From: UBA6623 sp965226435
GTDB taxonomy: Bacteria > Acidobacteriota > Terriglobia > Bryobacterales > UBA6623
Assembly: GCA_965226435.1 (NCBI GenBank)
Contig: CBDDCY010000008.1
Coordinates: 186,001 to 250,000, forward strand
Direction: 5' to 3'
Length of the DNA: 64,000 bases
The position numbers and the translations under genes are program-made. Below the pieces are notes generated by a model. That model saw only the letters and a program-made list of their open reading frames with translations. It was not told where the DNA came from and did not search any database. This document shows, piece after piece, positions 33,669-42,568 of the stretch; position 1 is the first letter of the stretch, and each line of letters starts with the position of its first letter.

Positions 33669-33742
33669 TCTTTCCAGGATGACCGAGAGTCGGAGGCGAG
33701 GTCAACAGCCCCGCCCTGGGATGAGTTGTGGACCCGAGACTT

Positions 33743-34024
33743 CAATACCCTTCACGTAACGATCGGATGTACTTCTCGGTATTCGGGAATCTTGGTACGA
33801 CAAGATAGCGAACACCGAGAGCCGCGAAGCGGCGGCGGGAATGTAGCCCAGGGTGGAGCCGAAGGCGGAACCCTGGGTAGAATCCCCACCAGGGGCGAGC
33901 CCTGAAGGGGCGGCAGGAACGACTCACACACCCATTTTCATGCCGGTATTATGAATCCGCGGTTCATGGAAACCGACTCTTCCCAAGACACGATACGACG
34001 AGAACGCTTAAGTGAAGGCTGTTG
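33743..34024. mobile_element. MITE-like element with terminal inverted repeats and family-B core, copy 2
   Basis: The ends CAATACCCTTCACGTAACG (from 33743) and GCTTAAGTGAAGGCTGTTG (to 34024) are imperfect inverted repeats and match the ends of the element at 25755-26118. A family-B unit fills 33819-33919. The right part, with ATTATGAATCCGCGGTTCAT (33950-33969), also occurs in variant form next to the copy at 35418. Confidence 0.68.
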
Positions 34025-34117
34025 CCGCCTTGCGGCTGCCCGGACCCATTGACAAGATTCCGGTTTTCTGTTCAGATCGTGATAGGCCCAAAGGGTTTGC
34101 CGATGACAAGCGAATTT

Positions 34118-34538
34118 ATGAAGAGACTGCGAGTCGCGGCGGCCTTGACGATGCTGCTCGTGCTACCGGCCGGGCCTAGCCGCCGACCAAGCCGCCGAGA
34201 AAGCCGCTCGCAAAGCCGCCGAGTCCTGGCTGGCTCTCATCGACTCCGGGCGCTACGCTGAAAGCTGGGACGAAGCGGCTCCCTTCTTCAAGGAAAAGGT
34301 TCCTCGTGACCAATGGGTCGCTATGGTTCAGTCCACGCTCGCCCCTTTCGGTAAGCTGAATGGACGCACTTTGATTGGGGCCAAGTACATGACCGAACTG
34401 CCCGGAGCCCCCGACGGCGAATACGTCGTGATGCAATTCCAGGCGTCGTTTGAAAAGAAAGAGAAGGCTGTCGAGACGATCACGCCAAAGCTTGCGCCGG
34501 ACGGCAAATGGCGTGTCTCGGGGTATTTCGTTCGCTGA
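34118..34538 (+). pseudogene. DUF4019-like exported protein, frameshifted in signal peptide
   Basis: The protein reads MKRLRVAAALTMLLVLPAG in one frame and then ADQAAEKAARKAAESWLALI and onward in the next. The join is perfect if one G is removed from the GGG run at 34172-34174, giving an ordinary LPAGLAADQ signal-peptide cleavage site. The mature part (ESWLALIDSGRYAESWDEAA, VPRDQWVAMVQ, GKWRVSGYF) matches the DUF4019 pattern, a small NTF2-like exported domain of unknown role. An earlier ATG at 34103 is possible. It could be a real inactivation or a base-calling error. Confidence 0.65.
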
Positions 34539-34556
34539 AGCGGTGCAACGCGCCGG

Positions 34557-35246
34557 TTAGTCCTGCGCCAAAAGCCCGCGCACCAGATCCACCACCCTCC
34601 CCGCCGGCTCAAACGAATCGATCCGGGCCGCTACGCCTTCGAAAGCGTGTCCCTCGTTGAATTCATGCCGGTAGGCGATCACGGGTAGGTCCGCCGCCAG
34701 GCCCGCTCTCGCGCCGGCATCGGAGTCCTCGAAAACAACGGCCGCCTCGGCTGCCCCGCCCAAGCGTTCGAGCCCAAGCAGATAAGGATCGGGCTCCGGT
34801 TTGTGGCGCGGCGTATCCTCGGCTGTGAGCACGACGTCAAAAAAGGGTTCCAGAGGGAGTAATCGAAAAATCTGCTCGACCATATGCTTTCGGCTGGATG
34901 TAACTAACGCGGTTCGAAAGCCTTCCTTTCGCAAAGCCTCCAAGAGAGCAAGCACGCCGGGAACCGCTTCCAGATTTCTCTCCACCAATTCCCGATAGAT
35001 CTCGCCGTAAAGCTCCGTATATTGCGTTGGGTCCGGCCCGATGCCGCCTTCGCGCATATAGGCCGCCCGCACGATTTCGTGAATGCCCCCCATCACGCCG
35101 CCGTAAAACTCGCGCGAGACCGTGCCGCCAAGGCTTCGCACGGTTTCCGCGTGCGCGGTCGCCTTGAGCGCCTCGGTCGTGACCACCACGCCGTCCATGT
35201 CGAAAAGGACGGCCCGGGTCGGTAGGTTCGTGCTATCGGAATGCAT
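34557..35246 (-). CDS. HAD-superfamily sugar-phosphatase/phosphomutase-like hydrolase
   Basis: A 229-residue HAD protein of the beta-phosphoglucomutase/phosphoglycolate-phosphatase subgroup (cap type C1). Motif I is VLFDMDGVVVTTE (nucleophile Asp and DxD), motif II TALVTSSRK, motif III KPEPDPYLLGLE, motif IV VVFEDSDAGARAG. The helical cap lies between motif I and II. It is convergent with the DUF4019 gene (18 bp between stops). Which phosphorylated sugar it acts on is unknown. Confidence 0.9.
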   Translation of the reverse strand: MHSDSTNLPTRAVLFDMDGVVVTTEALKATAHAETVRSLGGTVSREFYGGVMGGIHEIVRAAYMREGGIGPDPTQYTELYGEIYRELVERNLEAVPGVLALLEALRKEGFRTALVTSSRKHMVEQIFRLLPLEPFFDVVLTAEDTPRHKPEPDPYLLGLERLGGAAEAAVVFEDSDAGARAGLAADLPVIAYRHEFNEGHAFEGVAARIDSFEPAGRVVDLVRGLLAQD

Positions 35247-35626
35247 GGTAATGGAACGGTCGCTGAGGGGCCGCGAAAAAATGGGGACTGTACCGAGCGC
35301 CGACCGAGTAAGTTCAACGGAATCGGTACCTCATCCCGGAGCGAAATGGACTCTTCCGAAAATAGCCTTCAAGCCACATCATGCATTACATTCGAGCCCG
35401 GCAAAATCGCGCATGCCTTGAGCCGCGAAGCGGCGGCGGGAATGTAGCCAGGGTGGAGCCGAAGGCGGAACCCTGGGTACGGAATCAAATCAGGTTGAGC
35501 CCTGTAAGGGCGACAGGAACGCATTCGCTCCCATTTTCACCGCGGCATTATGAAGCCGCGGATTCATAGAAACGGAGTGTCCCCGATTCTTTCGTCAACC
35601 GCGCCGGCCGCGATTCTTGCGCCCCC
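35247..35626. repeat. Spacer with family-B REP copy
   Basis: The family-B unit spans 35418-35520: GAGCCGCGAAGCGGCGG, CCAGGGTGGAGCC facing GGAACCCTGG, then GAGCCCTGTAAGGGCGACAGG. After it, ATTATGAAGCCGCGGATTCAT (35547-35567) repeats the flank of copy 33819. The remainder (35247-35417) shows nothing. It separates surE from the HAD gene, both on the minus strand. Confidence 0.7.
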
Positions 35627-36367
35627 TTAAAAGAGATCGTCCCAGTCGCTGAGCGTCTCCACCACCTCGTGAGCCGTGTGTTCGAAATGAAGCGGCGTGA
35701 TCGAAACGTCGCCTTCGCGGACCGCCGCGTAGTCAGTTCCCGGGTCGGCGTCTTCGTGCCGGACTTCCTCGTGCATCCAGTAATACGCCGAGCCCCGCGG
35801 GTCTTCCCCGCCGAGCATCACATTGCGCGAGATCTTCGGAGATTGCCGCGTGATCCGTACCCCTTCGTAGCTCGGGTGAGGGACGTTCACATTGAGCACC
35901 ACGCCCGCCGGCAGGCCGCTTTCGAGAACTCGCCGGCCCAAGCGCGTTACGAATTCCGTGGTCGGCCGAAAATCCACATCCTGCTTGGCCGCGACCGAAA
36001 CCGCGATCGACGCGATGCCGTGCTTGGCGGCTTCGGCGGCGGCGGCCACGGTGCCCGAATAGTAGATATTCTCGCCGAGATTTGATCCGTTGTTGACGCC
36101 GGAAATCACCAGATCAGGGCGGAAGTCAAGCAGCAAGGCCAGCGCCATCATCACCGTATCGGTCGGCGTGCCATCGACCGCGTAGCGGCCTCGACCGGCT
36201 TCGCGGTAACGCAACGGCCGATGAATCGTGATAGCTCGTCCCGCGCCGCTCTGTTCGTGGGCCGGGGCCGCTACGTAGACCTCGCCCAGTTCGCCGGCGA
36301 CCTGTTCGAGAGCATGGAGCCCGGGCGCGTCAATCCCGTCGTCGTTGGTGAGAAGTATCCGAAACAT
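35627..36367 (-). CDS. surE: 5'/3'-nucleotidase SurE
   Basis: A 246-residue metal-dependent nucleoside-monophosphate phosphatase. It opens with the family signature ILLTNDDGIDAPGLHALE (metal-binding DD), followed by VAAPAHEQSGAGRAIT, TPTDTVMMAL and SGVNNGSNLGENIYYSGTVAAAAEA. Length is standard. It starts 12 bp downstream of the merR gene; a merR-surE pair is familiar in Acidobacteria and Deltaproteobacteria. Confidence 0.96.
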   Translation of the reverse strand: MFRILLTNDDGIDAPGLHALEQVAGELGEVYVAAPAHEQSGAGRAITIHRPLRYREAGRGRYAVDGTPTDTVMMALALLLDFRPDLVISGVNNGSNLGENIYYSGTVAAAAEAAKHGIASIAVSVAAKQDVDFRPTTEFVTRLGRRVLESGLPAGVVLNVNVPHPSYEGVRITRQSPKISRNVMLGGEDPRGSAYYWMHEEVRHEDADPGTDYAAVREGDVSITPLHFEHTAHEVVETLSDWDDLF

Positions 36368-36379
36368 CGGTCGAAACGG

Positions 36380-36775
36380 TCAGCGCTTCGAGAGCAGGCC
36401 GAGGATGTCGTTCAGCTCTTGCTTGATGCCGGAAAGCGCCGCGACGTCCGGCGCCGGTTCGGGAGCAAAGGGCAACGCCGACTGTTCGCGCACCGGGGCG
36501 GCGCGGCGTTTCTGCTTCTTGCGTTCCCGCATCGCCTTGCGGGCGCCGGCGATCGTATAGCCCTCGTCGTAGAGCAGACGCTTGATCTCGAGAACCGTTT
36601 CGACGTCTTTGCGGCGGTATTGGCGCTGGCCGCTGCTGGTCTTCTTGGGCGCGAGTTGAGGAAATTCCGCTTCCCAGAACCGGAGCACATAAGGCTCGAC
36701 GTCCGCCAGCTCTCCAACGTCGCCAATGCGAAAAAACAGCCGATTGGGGATTTTCGGCGCTTCAATTTCGACCAT
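36380..36775 (-). CDS. MerR-family transcriptional regulator
   Basis: 131 residues from the ATG at 36775 (MVEIEAPKIPNRLFFRIGDV); the longer start at 36847 adds unrelated residues. The winged-helix DNA-binding domain is clear: FFRIGDVGELADVEPYVLRFWEAEFPQLAPKK and RQYRRKDVETVLEIKRLLYD. The C-terminal part has no metal-binding Cys, only a basic stretch (RERKKQKRRAA) and a short helix (DVAALSGIKQELNDILGLL), so its signal is unknown. It is probably co-transcribed with surE. Confidence 0.9.
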   Translation of the reverse strand: MVEIEAPKIPNRLFFRIGDVGELADVEPYVLRFWEAEFPQLAPKKTSSGQRQYRRKDVETVLEIKRLLYDEGYTIAGARKAMRERKKQKRRAAPVREQSALPFAPEPAPDVAALSGIKQELNDILGLLSKR

Positions 36776-36841
36776 GGGAGTGCTTATCGTAGCAGACCGA
36801 GGAGCCGGATTTGAACGCTGAAAGCGGCGCGACGCCGCAAA

Positions 36842-36943
36842 CGGCAAGAATTTCTTGCCGTCGCCGTCGCGTATCCTTCAAGCAAGGTCGGTTGACGACG
36901 TGGCGCACGTCTCCAGACGTGCCGTATCGCCATTCGTGGCGAT
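36842..36943. repeat. Hairpin plus family-A tandem-hairpin copy 3
   Basis: CGGCAAGAA-T-TTCTTGCCG (36842-36860) is a perfect 9-bp inverted repeat upstream of merR. It is followed by the family-A pair GCACGTCT-CC-AGACGTGC (36905-36922) and ATCGCCA-TTCG-TGGCGAT (36926-36943). In both A stems the bases differ from other copies but pairing is kept. Confidence 0.72.
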
Positions 36944-36977
36944 ATGTCCGGGCGTTTATGAGTTGTGGGCCCCGTGT

Positions 36978-39026
36978 TTACTCCAATCGCGAAACCAGCG
37001 CCGCCGGCGCGTTAATCCATGCTCGGTGACGGCCGCTCGGCAGCATCATGGTCCAATGCCGAGGGCTTTCGAGAATCTTCGGCTGAACCCGAACTCCGTC
37101 GATCCACACCCTTCCGGGCCGACGATCCACCAGCACCAGCCCACGAGCATCCGCCTTGTAGTCGAAGTCAAGGCCGTTTCGCGCGCGGCGCACGGCGAGC
37201 AAGTCGAGGTTGGCGTGCAGCACGCGCAATGCCGGCTCCGTCCCGCCGCGCCGCAACTCGTGACGCCCGGCGGGAATTCGCACCGTCTCGCCATCGGTAA
37301 ACGGCCAGGGAATCCCGTTGACCGTCACCGGCCCCGCGAACGTGACGCCCACTTCGCGCGACGCCTCAACGACCCACCGGTCGCCCTCACGTGTGACTTG
37401 GGTACGTGCCGCCGCGGCATGGGGCAGCAAGTCCCAATCCGGGCGCCCGATCGAGTGTTCGAAATAGAGCAACACGCGTGCAAACGCCTCGCCGGCGACG
37501 TGCGCGAGTTGCAGAAACTCGGCACCGACCTGCTTCTTCGTCGGGTACGTCTTTTGGTATCGCTCGACGATATTGATGTCGATCGCGAGGCGTTCGGGGT
37601 CGGGGGCTATCTCTCGATAGCGCCGCGCGATTTCGTGATAGCGCCGCGGACCCAAGTCCCACTGCGTGGCGGGATCTTCGACGACAAGCTGAAAATCGTA
37701 TTCGGCGGCCAACGCCAGCAGAGCCGCCGTATCGGCCCCCAGCAGTTCCCGCATCCTGGGGTCGAAGCGGTCGTCGATCTGCGTCACCGTCAGGTGCGGC
37801 CGAGGTCGCCTTGCTCCGAGCAACGCCAGGAAACGCCGCTGCAGTCGCAAAGCCAATTCCGCCCGATAATCGACGAAGTTCCGCCAGGCTTCCCCGTTCA
37901 AGCTCCAAAAGCGCGGCGAGTCGGGATCGAAAAGCGCCGCGGGATCGAACCCGGCGCGTGTTTCGTACTCCCGCCGCACCCACTCATTCATCGGTGTGAA
38001 ACGTTGTGGGTTCGACGGCCCGTGCAACGATTCGAAATACAACTCGGCGAGGTTGACGCCGTCCCAGTCAAAGCGGTCGAGCAAGGCGGACACGCCCTTG
38101 GCGACCCTCTCGAAGCAATCAGCGTCGGCTAAGTTCACCAGCTTGCGCCAGTCGAGTTGAGCGTCTTGCAGCGCGGCGGTTTGCTCACGGCAGTTGGGTT
38201 CATCTCGCCAAAATGCTTCGCTCACGTGAGGCAACTCAAGCCAGGCGTAGACCAGTACCCCCTCGCGGTGGCAGGCCTCGATCAGTCGTTGCAGGTAGTC
38301 GTCGCGCGTTGGGTCGGGATCGTGGAAGTGCCAGGCGCTTACGTGCAAGGCCGCGATGCCGGCCTGGCGCCAACGAGACGCCATGTAATCGAGATCGACC
38401 CGCGTGCGGTAGGAATAATCGAAAAAGGCCCAGGTCCGCGCCCCGCGAAACGGCGGGGTGAGCCCAAGATCGCGCAGCGCGTGAATCAAATAGGGGTAGT
38501 GTTCGTAGCCTTGCGGCCCCGGGTCGGTCGCGGCCCACAGAACGCCTCCGTCGTTGTGGCGAATGCCCGCCAACAGCGGCGCCCTGCTGTGTCGCTCACG
38601 CTGAAAAACGAGAGCGCCCTTGGGCAGAGTGTAGACCGGCAGCGAAAGCGGTGTCTCGAGGAAGATCGCAAGCTCGGGGTCGCGCAAGTCAACCGACTGC
38701 GCTACGCGAACTTTCTTGTCCGATGCCGCGAAACCGAGTTGTCGGGCGGCCGCCGAGTCGCCAACCACGATCCGAAACCGCGCCGGTTGGCTCGTCGCTT
38801 CAACACCAACCGCGGAAAGCACCGGCCGCCAAGCATCCGGATCAGCCACCTGAACCCGGAAGTCCGCCGCCGGCAAAACCACGACCACCGCCGCAAGCGC
38901 CCCGCAAAGAGCACAACGTCCAAACCGAGCCGCGACCGTGAAGAACGGTGACAGCGTGCCGCTCCGGAGCCGCGAAGCGGCGAGCGGACCACGGCGTGGC
39001 GTGGAGGTCAGCAAGCACCTCCGCAA
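36978..39026 (-). CDS. Exported TIM-barrel protein, possible glycoside-hydrolase-like
   Basis: Up to 682 residues; the start is unclear because the first ~40 codons read through family-B and D repeat sequence. The hydrophobic stretch CALCGALAAVVVVLPAADF acts as signal peptide. Then comes an alpha/beta region (about 60-190) and a barrel-like core with ARTWAFFDYSYRTRVDLDYM, ALHVSAWHFHDPD, GVLVYAWLELPHVSEAFW and RFDWDGVNLAELYFES, where the Asp/Glu at strand ends resemble a GH catalytic pattern (compare the putative GHL families). The C-terminus is beta-rich. No family is assigned; carbohydrate action is inference. Confidence 0.75.
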   Translation of the reverse strand: MRRCLLTSTPRRGPLAASRLRSGTLSPFFTVAARFGRCALCGALAAVVVVLPAADFRVQVADPDAWRPVLSAVGVEATSQPARFRIVVGDSAAARQLGFAASDKKVRVAQSVDLRDPELAIFLETPLSLPVYTLPKGALVFQRERHSRAPLLAGIRHNDGGVLWAATDPGPQGYEHYPYLIHALRDLGLTPPFRGARTWAFFDYSYRTRVDLDYMASRWRQAGIAALHVSAWHFHDPDPTRDDYLQRLIEACHREGVLVYAWLELPHVSEAFWRDEPNCREQTAALQDAQLDWRKLVNLADADCFERVAKGVSALLDRFDWDGVNLAELYFESLHGPSNPQRFTPMNEWVRREYETRAGFDPAALFDPDSPRFWSLNGEAWRNFVDYRAELALRLQRRFLALLGARRPRPHLTVTQIDDRFDPRMRELLGADTAALLALAAEYDFQLVVEDPATQWDLGPRRYHEIARRYREIAPDPERLAIDINIVERYQKTYPTKKQVGAEFLQLAHVAGEAFARVLLYFEHSIGRPDWDLLPHAAAARTQVTREGDRWVVEASREVGVTFAGPVTVNGIPWPFTDGETVRIPAGRHELRRGGTEPALRVLHANLDLLAVRRARNGLDFDYKADARGLVLVDRRPGRVWIDGVRVQPKILESPRHWTMMLPSGRHRAWINAPAALVSRLE

Positions 39027-39068
39027 GCGGAGACCCGGTCGCCAAAGGCCGCGGCGCCATGCCGCTCC

Positions 39069-39724
39069 GAAGCCGCGAAGCGGCGACAGGAATATAGCCT
39101 AGGGTGGAGCCGGAACGGCGGAACCCTAGGTAACACCACCTCAAGGGATTGAGCCCTGAAAGGGCGGCAGGAAACACTCACTGCCACAAAAAGCGCTCCT
39201 CGTATTCGAGTTCGTGCCGTTTCAACAAAGAAAGAAACTCATCCTTGAAGACTACCTTTTCGTGATGCTCCGCTTGATCGGCTATGTATCGCTTTACGCC
39301 GCCTACGTTGGATTGGCTGACACTGAACGCCGCGTAACCCGGCTGCCAGGCGAAGCCCTGGACGTGTTGCCGCATCCAGTGAGAGGACTTTGCCTTGATT
39401 GTCCGCATCGCCTCCGCGAGTGTCAGGGTGGGAGGGAGAGTGAGCAGAATGTGAACGTGATCGGCGACTCCGTCTACGATGAGCGGCTCGCACCCGAGGC
39501 TTCGCACGATCCCGCCCAGATACGCGAATAGGTTGGGGCGATGTGATTCCCTTATCAGGGGCACCCTGTCTTTTGTCGAGAAGACGACATGGATCAGGAT
39601 TCGGTGTAAGGTTTGCGCCATCGGTTCCTGCCGCCCTTCCAGGGCTCAATTCTTCTTGGGGCTTACCTAGGGTTCCGCCTACGGCTCCACCCTAGGCTAT
39701 ATTCCTGCCGCCGCTTCGCGGCTC
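39069..39724. mobile_element. RAYT unit: transposase gene flanked by inverted family-B REPs
   Basis: Left arm 39069-39173 (minus orientation: GCCGCGAAGCGGC, CCTAGGGTGGAGCC, GGAACCCTAGG, AGCCCTGAAAGGGC) and right arm 39625-39724 (plus orientation of the same) meet the transposase ORF within a few bases on both sides. Both arms share a CCTAGG variant where most other copies in the window have CCAGGG, which ties the two arms together. Length 656 bp. I see no target duplication, as expected for IS200-like single-strand transposition. Confidence 0.8.
39178..39621 (-). CDS. REP-associated tyrosine transposase (Y1/IS200-like)
   Basis: A 147-residue HUH-nuclease of the Y1_Tnp family. It begins HRILIHVVFSTKDRVPLI. 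The metal-binding HUH pair is His55-x-His57 in GVADHVHILLTL. The catalytic Tyr is Tyr112 in the helix RYIADQAEHHEKVVFKDEFL, a hallmark of the group. Length is full for stand-alone RAYTs. It should nick and rejoin single-stranded DNA at the REP hairpins. It sits between an inverted pair of family-B repeats of the kind scattered over this window, so it is the likely source of their spread. Confidence 0.93.
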   Translation of the reverse strand: MAQTLHRILIHVVFSTKDRVPLIRESHRPNLFAYLGGIVRSLGCEPLIVDGVADHVHILLTLPPTLTLAEAMRTIKAKSSHWMRQHVQGFAWQPGYAAFSVSQSNVGGVKRYIADQAEHHEKVVFKDEFLSLLKRHELEYEERFLWQ

Positions 39725-39760
39725 TGGGAACTCGCGCCTCCCAGGCCTCTACCCCCCCCA

Positions 39761-42148
39761 TCACCGCGCGAACGAATACCACAATGAAATCCGTAAATCG
39801 TAATAATTCGGCCGCCGCGGATTAAACTCATTCACCAAATGAACACCCCGCAGGAAATGAATATCCAGATTCATCGGCGGCGACACACCCGGCAGCCGAA
39901 AACGAATCCCCGGTCCCGTCTCGACGAAATTAGCCCAATAAGCCCGGTTGCGATCCGTCGTCACATTGAAGTTCCAAAAGATCTGCGCCCGCAGCCGTCC
40001 CCGATCCGGTAATCGATACCCCGGGCGCAGCTGCCAATACCCAATCACGTTGTCCTCGAAACGGCTGATATAGACTCCGTCGAAATTCGTTTCCACAAAC
40101 GCCCCGCGCCGGCCGGGCACCAAGTTCGCGCCGAAACCTCGAAAGAAATTCACGCCCCCTCGATAGTCGGGAATCGGCCGCGGAACCCCCGGCGCGCGCC
40201 TGTCCAAATAACTGATCGCTTCGCCCGCCTCCGCCCAAAGCGTCACTCCCCGCCGCGAAACCGTCCGCAACCCCACCCCGGCAATCAGCGAGCTTTCCGA
40301 TAGAAACTCCGGCCGCGGACCGCCCGTACGCTGCTTCAAGTCGCCCACAAACCGCAACGCCACATAGGGACGAATCGGGATCGCCCCCAGCCGAAATTCC
40401 GTCTTCAGCTGCGCGTAGTTGAACAAATCTTGATAACGCGTCGAGAACATCGGATAGGTCCACAACGTCGTCGTCACCCGCCGAAACTGCGGCGCCAAAT
40501 TTTGAAAGGACGTCCGCGCCTGCGCCGCCAGCTCCTCGTCGGGACTTTCCGAGGCCCGCCGAAACCAGCGCATCGCCTCCCGGTCGCGGCGCAGCAAGTT
40601 GTGCACCACCCCCAGCTTGAAAGCCGTCGAGTAATCCTCGGGATCTTCCTCGTACGCCCGCAGGAAAGCGCTTTGCGCGTCGCGTAGGTAGCTGCGTTGC
40701 AGGCTCTTTTCGCCCAACTCACGATGAGGACGCGCTCGCGCCGACCGCACCCGCTTGAGCGCCTCGCGCGCCCGCCGCGCAACGTCCTCGTCCTTGCTCT
40801 CCCGCGCCCTCTCGAGCAGCGAAACCGCGGCGGCCGCGTTGCGGCGTTCCAGATAGAGAAACGCCAGTTGCGCCGCCGACCCCAAGTCATCGGGATCGAT
40901 TCGGACAATGCGTTCGAACTGCTGTCGCGCCGCCTCCCGTTGGCCCACGGCAAGAAACAGATGGGCAAGCTCGCGCCTCACCTGTGTGTTTTTCTCGTCG
41001 AGCCGCAGCGCCGCGAGAAACTCCGAGGCCCACGGAAAGCGGTCGGGGAGTCGCTCCTTAGCCGTTTCGGAAATCCGCGTGTCGCTCGAAAAAGAAGCCA
41101 GCAGCCAAGCGCCCGCCGCGCCCGCCGCGTCACCGGCCTTTTCGCGAGTTCTCGCCAACTTCGCCAACAGTTCTTCGCGGCGAGGAGGCTGCACGCGCCA
41201 AGCCGCCTCATAATGCTCGGCGGCTCGCCGGTTGTCCCCGAAATCTTCGTAAAGCCGCCCCAACTCCCGCTGGACCGACTCGTTCCGCGAGTTCTGCGCG
41301 GCCGCGGCCGACCAACGCGCTATCGCGTCTTCCAACTCTGTCTCGACTCGCTCGACGGCCGCTTCGGCTTCCCGCCGCACGGCCTCGTCTCGGCTCCCAC
41401 GCAAAGCGCGAAACCGTCCGAGCGCCGCGGCGCGCCGGCCGGTCTCATGATCGAGAAAGCTCAACTCCAAGGCGGCCCGCTCGTCCGTCGCATCGAGAGT
41501 AGCGACTTGCTCGAAAACTTCCCGCGCCCATTCGGTCTCGCCGATCTTTAGATAGACATAAGCCAGTTCTTTGCGAATCGCCGTTCGCGCCGGAGCCGCT
41601 TCGACCGCTTCGCGAAGGTGATGAATTGCCCCTTGGTAGTCCTTCGCCCGCATGGATTCATAGGCGCGGTTCAATGCGGCGTCGGCGTTTGAAGTCGGCG
41701 CGCTGGCCGCGCCGGTCCGCCCTTCACGGCGTAATTGCTCCAATGCTTCGGCGGCGGCCTTCCTCTCGCCGCCGCCGCCGTGACGCTTCACGCGCTCGAA
41801 GAGGCGGCGAGCGTCCGACGGTTCTCCGGTTTGGAGCTCGGTCCGGAGTAATGCATAGGCAAGTTCGAGCGCCGTGTGGTGGTTTTCCGGGTCGAGCTCG
41901 TGCGCTTCGCGGAACCAATCCCGCGCCGACGCGGGGTCGCCCAGTTTCAGGTGCAGATAACCGAGTTCCTTGCGGACCGAGGCGTTGGCGGGCATAGCTT
42001 CGCCGGCCTCGATGAAATACTCGAGCGCGTCTTGATAACGCCCCTCGCGGAGCGCTTCATAAGCTGTTGAAAGTGGATCGGCGGCGGGATCCGCGGCCCG
42101 GACGAATAACAACGAACCGGCCGACAGGAGAAGGACAAGTAGTCTCAC
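39761..42148 (-). CDS. Exported TPR protein with C-terminal outer-membrane barrel (NfrA-like)
   Basis: A 795-residue protein. Signal peptide MRLLVLLLSAGSLLFVRAAD. Residues about 25-570 are TPR-type repeats (AYEALREGRYQDALEYFIEA, LGYLHLKLGDPASARDWF and many more). The last ~220 residues are beta-strand rich with outer-membrane features; the ending FLRGVHLVNEFNPRRPNYYDLRIS-type segment resembles the C-terminal domain of NfrA (phage N4 adsorption protein A) and PgaA-like exporters. Ends in an aromatic SFAR. It may export a polysaccharide or act as a surface receptor; both are inference. Confidence 0.83.
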   Translation of the reverse strand: MRLLVLLLSAGSLLFVRAADPAADPLSTAYEALREGRYQDALEYFIEAGEAMPANASVRKELGYLHLKLGDPASARDWFREAHELDPENHHTALELAYALLRTELQTGEPSDARRLFERVKRHGGGGERKAAAEALEQLRREGRTGAASAPTSNADAALNRAYESMRAKDYQGAIHHLREAVEAAPARTAIRKELAYVYLKIGETEWAREVFEQVATLDATDERAALELSFLDHETGRRAAALGRFRALRGSRDEAVRREAEAAVERVETELEDAIARWSAAAAQNSRNESVQRELGRLYEDFGDNRRAAEHYEAAWRVQPPRREELLAKLARTREKAGDAAGAAGAWLLASFSSDTRISETAKERLPDRFPWASEFLAALRLDEKNTQVRRELAHLFLAVGQREAARQQFERIVRIDPDDLGSAAQLAFLYLERRNAAAAVSLLERARESKDEDVARRAREALKRVRSARARPHRELGEKSLQRSYLRDAQSAFLRAYEEDPEDYSTAFKLGVVHNLLRRDREAMRWFRRASESPDEELAAQARTSFQNLAPQFRRVTTTLWTYPMFSTRYQDLFNYAQLKTEFRLGAIPIRPYVALRFVGDLKQRTGGPRPEFLSESSLIAGVGLRTVSRRGVTLWAEAGEAISYLDRRAPGVPRPIPDYRGGVNFFRGFGANLVPGRRGAFVETNFDGVYISRFEDNVIGYWQLRPGYRLPDRGRLRAQIFWNFNVTTDRNRAYWANFVETGPGIRFRLPGVSPPMNLDIHFLRGVHLVNEFNPRRPNYYDLRISLWYSFAR

Positions 42149-42568
42149 TGCCGGTCACCCTAATGGATAAAGATACCCCCATCTAAGCACAGCGGTGGGG
42201 TCGATGCAAGAAAGAAGTAGAGGACCCGGTGCGCGACGTGGATCTGGAAGCCCTTCTCGCAATGCGAAATGACCCTGCCAACGTACGACGTACCGCGGGC
42301 AAGGGCTCAAAACCGCGAATCTCCTCAGCCGCGAAGCGGCGGCCGGAGCCGTAGCCCGGGGTGGAGCGAGCCAAACACCCCCCTCCGCTAATCAACCAAG
42401 GCTTCAATACCGCCGACGCCCCTCAAACCGAGCCGCGCACGTTAGTAAGCGGTGTCCGATGAACCCGACGACTCTAGAAAGGGAAGCGCCCCCACCCCCG
42501 TCTCACAACCAGCCCCAAACCAAACAAATCCCCAAAAAGGCAATAACTCGTCTACAATCGAGACTGGA
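42149..42568. repeat. Spacer with truncated family-B and family-D repeats
   Basis: No gene before the small membrane ORF. A shortened family-B unit lies at 42327-42375 (CAGCCGCGAAGCGGCGGCCGGAG... ends at GGTGGAGC without the second arm). A family-D copy lies at 42424-42460 (CAAACCGAGCCGCGCACGTT). The last 100 bp are C/A-rich. TACAAT at 42553-42558 is a possible -10 element for the downstream ORF. Confidence 0.55.

Noticed and set aside
36855..38132. 425-codon plus-strand ORF
   Set aside because: Antisense of the TIM-barrel gene, with its start in a family-A repeat.
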